From contig NZ_BMTO01000005.1 in the NCBI RefSeq assembly GCF_014649715.1, forward strand, positions 291,383 to 355,382: a stretch of DNA of 64,000 nt, written 5' to 3'. The notes below the pieces were generated by a model. It made no database searches and was not told where the DNA came from. It was given only the letters and a program-made list of their open reading frames with translations. Position numbers and translations under genes: made by a program. This DNA comes from Streptomyces lateritius (GTDB taxonomy: Bacteria; Actinomycetota; Actinomycetes; Streptomycetales; Streptomycetaceae). This document shows, piece by piece, positions 8,084 to 15,971 of the stretch. Numbering within the stretch: the first letter of the stretch is position 1; every line of letters starts with the position of its first letter.

Positions 8084-9358
8084 ATGTCCGCTCCCCGGAC
8101 GCGTATCGCGCGTCGACTCCTCCTCGGCTCGCTCACCGCCGCGCTCGCGCTCGCCCTCGGCAGCGGGGGGACGGTGACCGCGGCCCCGGCCCCGGCTCCG
8201 GCCCCGGCCGGGCTGCGAGAGGTGATGTTCGTGGGGAACAACTGGGACGGCACCGCCGACGTCATCGAGTCCACCGGCGACTTCTCCCGCATCGCCCGGA
8301 TCGACGTCATCCCCGACCGCAACCGCCGCATGTGGGAGATCGGGCTCAACCCGGTGAAGCTCGCGTTCTTCCTCGGCATCCGTCAGGGCCCCGGCGAGGG
8401 GCACGACCAGTTCGTCGACGACATGTACGCCACGCCGGACGGCTCGGCCATCGTCGTCTCCCGCCCCAGCTTCGCCGACGTCGTCTCGATCGACCTGCGG
8501 ACGGGCGCGCTCAACTGGCGCTTCCCCGTGTCGGGTTTCCGAGCCGACCACATGGCCGTCTCGCCCGACGGCACCCGTGTCGCCGTCTCGGCCTCCACCT
8601 CCAACACCGTCCACGTCCTCGACATCGCCACGGGCAAGGAGCTCGGCTCCTTCGCCACCGGGGACAAGCCGCACGAGAACGTCTTCACCGCCGACGGCCG
8701 GCACCTGTGGAACATGTCCATCGGTGAGGTCACCACGGCCCTCGACGCCCCCGCCCTCGACTGGACCAAGGGCGACCGCCGCATCACCGTCGTCGACGCC
8801 CGTACCTTCGAGCAGGTACGCGTCATCGACATGCGGGCGCGGCTCGACGCCTTCGGTCGCAAGGACCTGTCCGACGCCGTGCGGCCGGTCGCCTTCACCC
8901 CGGACGAGTCGACGCTCTACTTCCAGGTGTCGTTCTTCAACGGTTTCCTCGAGTACGACGTCGCCACCGACCGCATCACCCGCGTCAAGACGCTCCCGCA
9001 GAACCCGGCCACCGACCCCGACCGCACCACCTGGGTCAACGACTCCCGTCACCACGGCATGTCCATGAGCCCCGACGGGGAACGGCTCTGCGTCGCCGCC
9101 ACGATGGACGACTACGCCACCGTCGTCGACCGCACCACGCTGCGGGAGGGGCCGCTGGTCCAGGCCGCGAAGCCTTACTGGGCCACGGTCAGCGGCGACG
9201 GCCGCGCGTGCGTCATCTCGGAGAGCGGCGCCGACCGAGTGACGGCGATCGACTTCGCCACCGGACGCGCCGTCGCCTCGGTCGCCGTCGGCGACCACCC
9301 CCAGCGCGTCCGCCTCGCCCACGTCCCGGCCGACTGGACCGGCCCCGCCGCGCGCTGA
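8084..9358 (+). CDS. Secreted YncE/YVTN-type beta-propeller protein
   Basis: This protein of 424 residues begins with a twin-arginine-compatible or Sec signal peptide (RIARRLLLGSLTAALALALGSGG) and an AP-rich linker. The body repeats the seven-bladed lactonase/YncE pattern: SPDGTRVAVSASTSNTVHVLDIATGKELG, then TPDESTLYFQVS, and near the end SPDGERLCVAATMDDYATVVD. Relatives bind DNA or nucleic acids, or act as extracytoplasmic beta-propellers of unknown ligand. ATG 8084 has GGAAGGAACAACG directly upstream. It stands alone, behind a palindromic operator-like site and the preceding gene's terminator. Confidence 0.82.
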   Translation: MSAPRTRIARRLLLGSLTAALALALGSGGTVTAAPAPAPAPAGLREVMFVGNNWDGTADVIESTGDFSRIARIDVIPDRNRRMWEIGLNPVKLAFFLGIRQGPGEGHDQFVDDMYATPDGSAIVVSRPSFADVVSIDLRTGALNWRFPVSGFRADHMAVSPDGTRVAVSASTSNTVHVLDIATGKELGSFATGDKPHENVFTADGRHLWNMSIGEVTTALDAPALDWTKGDRRITVVDARTFEQVRVIDMRARLDAFGRKDLSDAVRPVAFTPDESTLYFQVSFFNGFLEYDVATDRITRVKTLPQNPATDPDRTTWVNDSRHHGMSMSPDGERLCVAATMDDYATVVDRTTLREGPLVQAAKPYWATVSGDGRACVISESGADRVTAIDFATGRAVASVAVGDHPQRVRLAHVPADWTGPAAR

Positions 9359-9433
9359 ACCCGCCGCTCACGCCGCACATGCAGAACCCTTCCACCGCGA
9401 GCCCCTTCGCGCCGAGCCCGCCGCGTGGTGACG

Positions 9434-9820
9434 TCATCCCGCGGCGGGGGACTGTGCCACCAACTTCTCGCGTACCGCGTCCAGATACTCGGCCACCGCG
9501 TCACGGTTGCGGGTCAGGAACCGGATGCGCTCCGTCATCCGGTCCCGCTCGCTCTCCAGGGTGGCGAGCATCTCCGGGGTGGCGTCGGAGAAGTGGATGA
9601 TCCGGGGTTTGTCGAGGCACGGCAGGATCTGCTTGATGATGCGTGTCGGCAGCCCCGCGTCGAGCAGGCCTCGGATCTGCAGGACCCGGTCCACGTTCGG
9701 CTCGTCGTAGGCGCGGTAGCCGTTCGGCGTGCGATCGGCGACGATGAGGCCCTGCTCCTCGTAGTAGCGCAGCAGCCTGCGCGGAGTTCCGGTGCGCTCC
9801 GACAGCTCTCCGATGCGCAT
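9434..9820 (-). CDS. MerR family transcriptional regulator
   Basis: This 128-residue regulator has the standard N-terminal winged helix: MRIGELSERTGTPRRLLRYYEEQGLI, followed by the R-x-x-NGYRAYDE wing. A C-terminal helix (ATLESERDRMTERIRFLTRNRD) provides dimerisation. There is no cysteine-rich metal site at the C-terminus, so it belongs to the group that senses small organic ligands rather than metals. ATG 9820 is preferred over GTG 9829 because GAGGTGG is positioned for it. It is divergent from an MFS gene, and the intervening promoter contains a perfect 10-2-10 palindrome, making that pump its most likely target. Confidence 0.92.
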   Translation of the reverse strand: MRIGELSERTGTPRRLLRYYEEQGLIVADRTPNGYRAYDEPNVDRVLQIRGLLDAGLPTRIIKQILPCLDKPRIIHFSDATPEMLATLESERDRMTERIRFLTRNRDAVAEYLDAVREKLVAQSPAAG

Positions 9821-9844
9821 GTGGTCCACCTCACGTGATGTCGC

Positions 9845-9884
9845 TTGACCTTCACATCAATGTGAAGGTTTCAGCATACGTGGC
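9845..9884 (+). promoter_or_regulatory. MerR-type promoter/operator for the MFS gene
   Basis: TTGACC (9845-9850) is a good -35. Arms ACCTTCACAT (9848-9857) and ATGTGAAGGT (9860-9869) form a perfect inverted repeat with a 2-base gap. It fills the spacer before a -10-like region at 9870-9877, giving the elongated spacer expected of MerR-activated promoters. Transcription would start almost at the ATG (9885), so the pump mRNA is probably leaderless. Confidence 0.75.
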
Positions 9885-11132
9885 ATGAGCAACCACACGG
9901 TACAGAAAGCCGGTTCCTCCGGACGCGCCGCGCGGGCCGCGGGCGCCGAGACCGTCCGGCCCGCCGGAAAACTGCCACTCCCCGCCCTCCTCGCCCTGGC
10001 AACGGCCGTCTTCACCACGAGCCTGACCGAGACCCTGCCCGCCGGCGTCCTGCCCGCGATGAGCGCCGATCTCGGCGTCGGCGAGGCGGCGATGGGCCAG
10101 TCGGTCACCATCTACGCCGTCGGGACCGCGCTCACCGCGATCCCGCTGGCCGCGGCCACGGCCGGCTGGCGCCGCAAGCGTCTGCTGCTCACGGCGGTCG
10201 CCGGCTTCGCGGTCGCCAACACGGTCACCGCCGTCTCCACCCACTACCCGCTGACGATGGCCGCCCGGTTCCTCGCCGGCGTCGCCGCCGGTCTGGCCTG
10301 GTCCCTGCTCGCCGGCTACGCCCGCCGCCTGGCGCCCGTGCACCTCCAGGGCAAGGCGATCGCCGTCGTCATGACCGGCATTCCGGTCGCCCTCGCCCTC
10401 GGCGTTCCCGCCGGGACCTTCCTCGGCGCCGCGCTGGGCTGGCAGGTGACGTTCCTCCTCATGACCGCCCTCGCCCTCGTGCTGATCGCCTGGATCGTGC
10501 TCACCGTCCCGGACCATCCCGGCGAGCCCAGGGGCGGCCGGGCACCGCTCCGGCGTACCCTCGCGCTCCCCGGCGTGGCAGCGGTCCTGTTCGTCACCCT
10601 CGTCCTCGTCCTGGCCCACACCGTCCTCTACACCTACGTCGCCGCCTTCCTCGACCACCTCGGCATGGGTGACTCCACCGGGCTCGTCCTCCTGGTCTTC
10701 GGCGGCGCCTCACTCGTCAGCATCTGGTTCACCGGCCTGCACATCGATCGCCGGCTGCGGGCCCTGACCCTCGCGGGCACGGTCCTCTTCGCCGTCGCGG
10801 CCGCCGTCCTGGCCGTACCGTCCGGCAACGGCGTCCTGGTGTACGGGGCGGCGCTGCTGTGGGGGCTCGGGTGGGGAGGAGCGCCGACGCTGTTGCAGAC
10901 CGCCGTGGGAGACGCGGGCGGCGACGCGGCGGACACCGCCCAGACCATGCTGGTCAGTCTCTGGAACGCGGCCATGGCGGGCGGCGGAGTGGCCGGCGGG
11001 CTCCTCCTCGACCGCCTCGGAGCGGGCGCCCTGCCGTGGAGTGTGCTCGTGCTCCTGCTGCCGGTCCTGATCGTGGTGACGGCCGCCCGTACCCATGCGT
11101 TTCCCGCGCGGCGACCCCGAGACGAGGGATGA
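9885..11132 (+). CDS. MFS efflux transporter controlled by the adjacent MerR protein
   Basis: This 415-residue major facilitator protein has about 12 membrane spans and a hydrophilic N-terminal tail of about 28 residues. It has the TETLPAGVLPAMSADLGVGEAAMGQSVTIY start of the CmlR/arabinose-efflux group and the loop motif AGWRRKRLLL. It should export a small toxic compound across the cytoplasmic membrane. The gene is divergent from a MerR regulator with a MerR-type operator between them, so the exported compound or a relative is probably the inducer. ATG 9885 has no ribosome-binding site upstream, consistent with a leaderless transcript from the MerR-type promoter. Confidence 0.9.
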   Translation: MSNHTVQKAGSSGRAARAAGAETVRPAGKLPLPALLALATAVFTTSLTETLPAGVLPAMSADLGVGEAAMGQSVTIYAVGTALTAIPLAAATAGWRRKRLLLTAVAGFAVANTVTAVSTHYPLTMAARFLAGVAAGLAWSLLAGYARRLAPVHLQGKAIAVVMTGIPVALALGVPAGTFLGAALGWQVTFLLMTALALVLIAWIVLTVPDHPGEPRGGRAPLRRTLALPGVAAVLFVTLVLVLAHTVLYTYVAAFLDHLGMGDSTGLVLLVFGGASLVSIWFTGLHIDRRLRALTLAGTVLFAVAAAVLAVPSGNGVLVYGAALLWGLGWGGAPTLLQTAVGDAGGDAADTAQTMLVSLWNAAMAGGGVAGGLLLDRLGAGALPWSVLVLLLPVLIVVTAARTHAFPARRPRDEG

Positions 11133-11185
11133 GCCGAGCGGATGCGGCCAGGGCGTGAGCCGAGGGACGAGCCGCGGGATACGGC

Positions 11186-11227
11186 GAGCGGCCACGGCCC
11201 GTCCTCGAGGACGAGCCGTGGCCGCTC
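11186..11227. terminator. Strong bidirectional hairpin terminator
   Basis: GAGCGGCCACGG (11186-11197) pairs perfectly with CCGTGGCCGCTC (11216-11227). The loop contains a self-complementary CGTCCTCGAGGACG. It sits between two convergent genes, the MFS pump and the secreted protein. Confidence 0.8.
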
Positions 11228-11237
11228 CCCGCTCATG

Positions 11238-12092
11238 TCAGACGGCCGGCGGTACCCGGGAAGGGCGCCCGGAGCCGCGGGTCAGCGCGTGCCCGCCGAT
11301 CCCGGCCAGTGCGCCGAGCACACCGCCCACCGCCGTCCAGACCCAGCGGTCCGACCACCAGCCGGAGGACCAGCCGTCCTCAGGAGCCCGCGCCTCGACC
11401 GCCGACGGCGTCGAGGCACCGGCCTCCGCCTCCGCCGCGTCCTCGGTCGTGGCACCGGGCACCAGCGGCGCGGCGAGCGAGCCGCCGCCCGCGTACGCGC
11501 CACCCTGGTCGACGGAGACCGCGCCGATCCTGGCCGCGAACGGCTGGCCGAGATCCTCCTCCGGAAGTCCCGTCACCGTCAGCCGTACGTAATAGCTGCC
11601 CGGCAGTGCGTCGTTGTCCCACGCGTCGGCCCAGGGGCGGACCGTACGCAGCGTGCAGGACAGCTCCACGGCCGGCGCCTCCTTCGGCACGGTCCGCGAC
11701 TGCATCCCGTACATACAGGGCTGACGGCGGCGCAGACCGTCGTAGACGTCGATCCGCCAGGTCGAGGAGCCGTGGCGGGCGGCGGCCTCGGGCAGGGTGA
11801 CCGAGGCCGACACGGTGGGGCGCTGTCCGGTGTCCGCGGGGAAGACCCAGTAGAGGTAGTCGCCCGTCGACGCCTCGGCGGTGGCCTGCCGGCCCTGCCG
11901 GAAGGCGGCGGCGGTACGGAAGGTGGTCCCCGCCTCCGTCGGCCCCGCGGCCGCTTCCGCGGCGGTGCTCGCGCTGCCGCTCGGGGAGGGCGTGTCGGCG
12001 AGCGCGGGAACGGCCGGGCCGAGCAGCCCGGCTCCCGTCAGGAGACCGGCTCCTGCCAGCAGTGCGGCGGTCAGCGCGCGTACGGTACGCAT
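11238..12092 (-). CDS. Secreted, membrane-anchored protein of unknown function, partner of the vWA protein
   Basis: This protein of 284 residues has a signal peptide (MRTVRALTAALLAGAGLLTGAGLL) and an Ala/Ser/Thr-rich linker. An extracytoplasmic domain follows with GDYLYWVFPADTGQRPTVS and WRIDVYDGLRRRQPCMYGM. Near the end are a hydrophobic span (WVWTAVGGVLGALAGIGGHAL) and a short basic tail. The domain resembles the C-terminal half of the vWA protein encoded just upstream, suggesting duplication or partnership at the cell surface. The ATG shares its A with the vWA stop codon (TGATG), so the two are translationally coupled. Function is not recognised. Confidence 0.8.
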   Translation of the reverse strand: MRTVRALTAALLAGAGLLTGAGLLGPAVPALADTPSPSGSASTAAEAAAGPTEAGTTFRTAAAFRQGRQATAEASTGDYLYWVFPADTGQRPTVSASVTLPEAAARHGSSTWRIDVYDGLRRRQPCMYGMQSRTVPKEAPAVELSCTLRTVRPWADAWDNDALPGSYYVRLTVTGLPEEDLGQPFAARIGAVSVDQGGAYAGGGSLAAPLVPGATTEDAAEAEAGASTPSAVEARAPEDGWSSGWWSDRWVWTAVGGVLGALAGIGGHALTRGSGRPSRVPPAV

Positions 12093-13366
12093 CAGTTGGT
12101 CCTCCAGACGGCGACGCGCCAGCGGGACAGCCAGCCCCACAGCAGACCGCCCACGAAACCGGCCAGTACCAGCACGGCCAGCAGCCACCAGCCGCGGCCG
12201 AGACCGAAGGCGGCCACGTCGGAGGCCTCCTCGGGCGCGTCGACGAGGTCGACGGCGAGCTCGATCGGCATGCCGGGAGTCGTCTTGACACCGGGCGGCG
12301 CGGAGAACGAGTTGCTGACCTGGAGGCAGACGGTCTCCGCGGCCGGCTTCGCGTCCCCGTCGGCGTCGTCGAGCGGCGGCTTGGGGTAGCGCAGCCCGGT
12401 CGAGATCACGTCCGTGCGGCCGTGGCCCGCCTCGGAACCCCGGACGATCTCCCGGCCGCGCACGGTCACCGCGCGCAGCAGGACGCCGTAGTCGTCGTTG
12501 ACGGCGCGGTCGGCCGACACGCTCACCGAGGCCCGCAGCTCCTGCCCGGGCAGGACGTCCACCCGGTACCAGCGGTGCTGGCCGAAGGTCTCCCGGTCGG
12601 TGAAGAGACCGGGCTTGAGCTGCGGGGCGTCGGTGCACCGGTCCGTACCCTCGGTGGCCACCGGGGTGACGACCGGGTCCGCCGCGCGTTCCACCAACTG
12701 GCGTACTCGCTTGGAGAGTTCCTCGGTGTGGCGGACGGAGGTGTAGGTGCCGCCGGTCGCCTCCGCGATGCACGTCAGCTGCTGCCGGATCTTGGCGTTC
12801 GGCACCAGGCCCAGCGTGTCGATGGTGAGGTGGATGCCGCGAGCGGCGATGTCACGCGCCACTTCGCAGGGGTCGAGCGGGGCGCACGTGTCCTCCCCGT
12901 CCGTGATGAGCACGATCCGGCGGGTGGCATCACCGCCCTTGAGGTCCTCCGCCGCCCCCAGCAGGGCCGGGCCGATCGGGGTCCAGCCGGTGGGCGCCAG
13001 CGTGGCGACTGCGGTCTTCGCCTCGGTCCGGTCGAGCGGGCCGACCGGATACAGCTGCCGGGTGTCCTTGCACCCCTTCTGCCGGTCCTGCCCGGGGTAG
13101 TCGGCGCCGAGGGTGCGTATGCCGAGCTGAACCTCTTCGGGCACCGCGTCCAGCACCTCGTTGAACGCCTGCTTGGCGGCAGCCATCCGGGACTGGCCGT
13201 CGATGTCCCGCGCCCGCATCGAGCCGCTGACGTCGAGGACCAGTTCCACCTTGGGAGATTCCTTGGCCGCCGGTTCGTCGGCGGCCGCGCCGGTGGGGAA
13301 GAGCCCGGCGGCCAGGGCGGCGAGCAGGGCGCATGCTCCGGTCGCCAGCCGTTTTCTCGTGATCAT
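12092..13366 (-). CDS. Secreted von Willebrand factor A domain protein with C-terminal membrane anchor
   Basis: This 424-residue protein has a signal peptide (KRLATGACALLAALAAGLFPTGAAA), then a vWA domain. The MIDAS motif DVSGSM is at about 45-50, with GWTPIGPALLGAAEDL and IVLITDGEDTC completing the metal site. A second domain follows (HRWYRVDVLPGQELRASVSV), and a C-terminal TM segment (WWLLAVLVLAGFVGGLLWGWL) leaves a short basic cytoplasmic tail. The likely role is metal-dependent protein binding on the cell surface. ATG 13366 is chosen because the signal peptide begins there; a TTG 12 codons earlier is the only alternative. It forms an operon with the next gene downstream. Confidence 0.88.
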   Translation of the reverse strand: MITRKRLATGACALLAALAAGLFPTGAAADEPAAKESPKVELVLDVSGSMRARDIDGQSRMAAAKQAFNEVLDAVPEEVQLGIRTLGADYPGQDRQKGCKDTRQLYPVGPLDRTEAKTAVATLAPTGWTPIGPALLGAAEDLKGGDATRRIVLITDGEDTCAPLDPCEVARDIAARGIHLTIDTLGLVPNAKIRQQLTCIAEATGGTYTSVRHTEELSKRVRQLVERAADPVVTPVATEGTDRCTDAPQLKPGLFTDRETFGQHRWYRVDVLPGQELRASVSVSADRAVNDDYGVLLRAVTVRGREIVRGSEAGHGRTDVISTGLRYPKPPLDDADGDAKPAAETVCLQVSNSFSAPPGVKTTPGMPIELAVDLVDAPEEASDVAAFGLGRGWWLLAVLVLAGFVGGLLWGWLSRWRVAVWRTN

Positions 13367-13486
13367 CTGCCGGATCGTAGGGATGATCGTCCGACAATCC
13401 AAAACGGTGTCCAGCAGCGGGACGGATGTACGCGCCGGCGCCCGTTCGGGTGGGCGGTCGGCCGGACGGTCGCGACAGCGTCCGTG

Positions 13487-14203
13487 TCAGCGGTGTTCGG
13501 GGTTCGGGAAGTCGGCACGGCAGCCCGCGTCCCAGGCGGTGCGCTGATTCCCGTGCGCCGGAACGCCACCCGCCCGCTTGAGCATCGCCGCCAGATGCAT
13601 CAGGTTCCACGCCATGAAGGAGGTGTTGCGGTTGGTGAAGTCGTTCTCGGGGCCTCCGGAGCCGGGATCGAGATACGACGGCCCCGGCCCGGCCTCGCCG
13701 ATCCAGCCCGCGTCCGCCTGCGGCGGGATGACATAGCCGAGATGCTGCAGGCTGTAGAGCACGTTCATCGAGCAGTGCTTGACCCCGTCCTCGTTCCCGG
13801 TGATCAGACACCCGCCGGCCCGGCCGTAATAGGCGTACTGACCCCGGCTGTTGAGGAGGCTGGAGCACGCGTACAGCCGTTCGATCACCTGCTTCATCAC
13901 CGAGCTGTTGTCACCGAGCCAGATCGGACCGCAGAGCACCAGGATGTCGGCCGCCATCACCTGCTCGTACAGCGCGGGCCAGGCGTCCGACGCCCACCCG
14001 TGCTCGGTCATGTCGGGCCACACCCCGGTCGCGATGTCGAGGTCGACGGCCCGCACCAGCGAGGTCCGCACGCCCTGCCGCTCCATCACGGACCTGCTGC
14101 GCTCGATCAGCCCCTCCGTGTTGCTGACCTCGGGGGAGCGCTTGAGGGTGCAGTTGAGGTAGAGGGCGCTCAGGTCGTCATAGCGGTACGCGGTCGCGGA
14201 CAT
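13487..14203 (-). CDS. Flavodoxin-fold NAD(P)H-dependent oxidoreductase
   Basis: This 238-residue flavodoxin-like protein (NADPH-dependent FMN reductase/iron-sulfur flavoprotein type) contains ALYLNCTLKRSPEVSNTEGLIE at the N-terminus, matching the phosphate-binding loop. The segment ADILVLCGPIWLGDNSSVMKQVIERL covers the isoalloxazine-contact region. It probably reduces quinones or other acceptors in the cytoplasm with FMN. ATG 14203 follows AGGAG by 8 bases. It shares orientation with the nuclease-like gene behind it, but the gap of about 120 bases does not prove an operon. Confidence 0.85.
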   Translation of the reverse strand: MSATAYRYDDLSALYLNCTLKRSPEVSNTEGLIERSRSVMERQGVRTSLVRAVDLDIATGVWPDMTEHGWASDAWPALYEQVMAADILVLCGPIWLGDNSSVMKQVIERLYACSSLLNSRGQYAYYGRAGGCLITGNEDGVKHCSMNVLYSLQHLGYVIPPQADAGWIGEAGPGPSYLDPGSGGPENDFTNRNTSFMAWNLMHLAAMLKRAGGVPAHGNQRTAWDAGCRADFPNPEHR

Positions 14204-14326
14204 CGGCCGTCTCCTGGCGGGTGGGGCGGGCGGGGGCGGGAGCGCGGAGCGCATCTTCAGCCTCCGTGCGACCGCCCGGCCGGGCCACCGGGGGGCACCC
14301 GAAGGCATGAGCCCCGGACAGCGGTC

Positions 14327-15310
14327 TCAGACGCGGCCAGGGAACCGGACGTGCGCGGCCACGGGCAGGTGGTCGCTCCCCGTGGCAGGCAGGGCCCAGG
14401 TCGCGGTGACCTCCGCGCCGCGCGCCAGGACGTGGTCGATACGCGCCAGCGGCACGCCGGCCGGCCAGCTGAAGGCCCACTCCTCGCGGTTGCCGCGCAC
14501 CTGGGACAGGACGGGAGCCAGCCCGCGGTCGTCGACGGTGCCGTTGAGGTCACCGAGGACCAGTACCGCGCGGGACCGTTCCTTCTCCAGCGCCCGCCCC
14601 AGCAGCGCAGCGCTCTCGTCCCGCCGCCCCGTGGCGTACCCCTGGGTCGGCCGTATCCGGACCGACGGCAGGTGCGCCACGTACGTCGCCACCTCCCCCC
14701 GCGGGCCGCGTACGACCGCCCGCAGGCCGCGGTCCCAGCCGGTGCCGACCGACCGCGGCCGGAGATCGACGCGGCCGATGTCCGTCAGCGGGTACGCCGA
14801 CCACAGCCCCACCGTCCCCACGGTGGCGTGATGCGGATGGGTCCGGCCCAGCTCCAGGCGGTAGGCGGGCAGGCTCGTCGGCGTCAGTTCCTCCAGGGCG
14901 ACGACATCGGGGTCGGCGGCCAGGAGGATCCGGGCGACGCGGGACGGGCTGGTGTTCTCGTCGCTCACGTTGTGCTGGACGACGGTCAATCCCCAGGGGT
15001 CGCGGGAGGCTGCCGCCCGGGGCGGCAGCACCTCCCGGAAGGCAACCGCCCAGACCGCGGCGACCACCACGCACGCCACGGCGACGACGGCCGACCGGCG
15101 GACCGCGGCCACGACGAGCCCGGCCGGCACCACCAGGCCGAGCCAGGGGAGGAAGGTCTCGAGGAACCCGACCGCGTTCCCCGGCAGACGGGGCCACATG
15201 TGGTGCGTGAGGAGCAGCCAGCCGACGGCCGCGACGGCGGACGCGACCGCTCCGGTCAGCGGACCTCGTCGCCGAGGCGTCCGCGAAGAACCGTCACTCC
15301 GCTCGCTCAT
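14327..15310 (-). CDS. Membrane-anchored endonuclease/exonuclease/phosphatase family protein
   Basis: This 327-residue protein has two or three N-terminal TM segments (AVASAVAAVGWLLLTHHMW, LPWLGLVVPAGLVVAAV, AVVAVACVVVAAVWAVAF) followed by an EEP-fold catalytic domain. The catalytic blocks are VVQHNVSDEN, DVVALEEL with the metal-binding Glu, LVLGDLNGTVDDRG, ARIDHVLARG and TGSDHLPVAAHV. Relatives are nucleases, sphingomyelinases or inositol phosphatases. The topology places the domain outside the membrane. ATG 15310 follows GAGGGGGC. The preceding TetR remnant is on the opposite strand. Confidence 0.87.
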   Translation of the reverse strand: MSERSDGSSRTPRRRGPLTGAVASAVAAVGWLLLTHHMWPRLPGNAVGFLETFLPWLGLVVPAGLVVAAVRRSAVVAVACVVVAAVWAVAFREVLPPRAAASRDPWGLTVVQHNVSDENTSPSRVARILLAADPDVVALEELTPTSLPAYRLELGRTHPHHATVGTVGLWSAYPLTDIGRVDLRPRSVGTGWDRGLRAVVRGPRGEVATYVAHLPSVRIRPTQGYATGRRDESAALLGRALEKERSRAVLVLGDLNGTVDDRGLAPVLSQVRGNREEWAFSWPAGVPLARIDHVLARGAEVTATWALPATGSDHLPVAAHVRFPGRV

Positions 15311-15489
15311 GCCTGCCCCCTCGCGGCTCTGGGATCTCCGACTCCAAGCGCGCCGGACCATGTGGTGGGGACGCCGGAGAGGGAGATCCAGTTCCCCGTC
15401 ATCCGGTCGGGGCCGGCGCCAGGACCGTGATGCCGAGAGGACGGTCACCGGCGGCGAGGCGGTGGGCCGTTCCGAGGCTGGGTGCTCGC

Positions 15490-15890
15490 CCACCCCGGGA
15501 GGGCTTCCGGCTCGCCCACGGCGACCCCGTGCCCGGCCACCGCGCACCCGAGGGGGAGCCGCCCCTGAGGCCGCCCGCCGCGTCCGCACCGGCCCGGCCG
15601 GCCTCGCCGACGCGGCCTGGCCGTACGCGAAGGGCTCCACGCGGACGGCGCGTTCGACTGGTCCGACTTCGAGGGCGGCCTGCTCGACAAGGTCCGGCCC
15701 GCCTTCCCGGACCTCCCGCCCGCCGGTGTGGCGCCGGCTCCGCGGATCTGGGGCCACCTGCACGGACTGGTCTCCCTGGAGGTCTACGGTCACCTCCGGT
15801 CCCAGACCGTCCGCCCCGACAAGCGCTTCGACCAGAAACCGACCGCTCTCGTCCGCTCGTTGAACGTCCCCCACGAACTGAAGCGATCGC
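15490..15890 (+). pseudogene. Decayed TetR-family regulator (C-terminal ligand-binding remnant)
   Basis: Two blocks typical of the TetR WHG C-terminal domain appear in different frames. LAHGDPVPGHRAPEGE is read from about 15502, and VREGLHADGAFDWSDFEGG followed by IWGHLHGLVSLEVYGHL is read from about 15623-15800 in another frame. The first matches the usual DPVPGYxAP element and the second the WxxxHGLVSLE element of this family. No helix-turn-helix portion is visible upstream, and at least one frameshift separates the blocks. It is probably a truncated, inactive gene. The rest of the 660-base gap (15311-15971) shows no other gene. Confidence 0.6.
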
Positions 15891-15937
15891 GGCCGAGCGC
15901 GGCCCGGGAAAAGCAGTGTTCCCCCGGACCTCCGGCA

Positions 15938-15954
15938 GGTGACAATGAGTCACC
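15938..15954. promoter_or_regulatory. Palindromic operator-like site before the RNA-ligase gene
   Basis: GGTGAC (15938-15943) and GTCACC (15949-15954) form a perfect inverted repeat around AATGA, 18 bases before the ligase start codon. It resembles the GTGA/TCAC half-sites of BldD-type operators, although the five-base centre is wider than usual. It overlaps the likely leader of the RNA-repair operon. Confidence 0.45.
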
Positions 15955-15971
15955 AAGACCAGGAGGAACCC

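Noticed and set aside
12062..15430. Very long rightward open frame (over 1100 codons) through the vWA and nuclease genes
   Set aside because: It is antisense to four genes with clear domain motifs and its translation is low-complexity Arg/Gly/Pro/His without any family signature; high G+C creates such frames.
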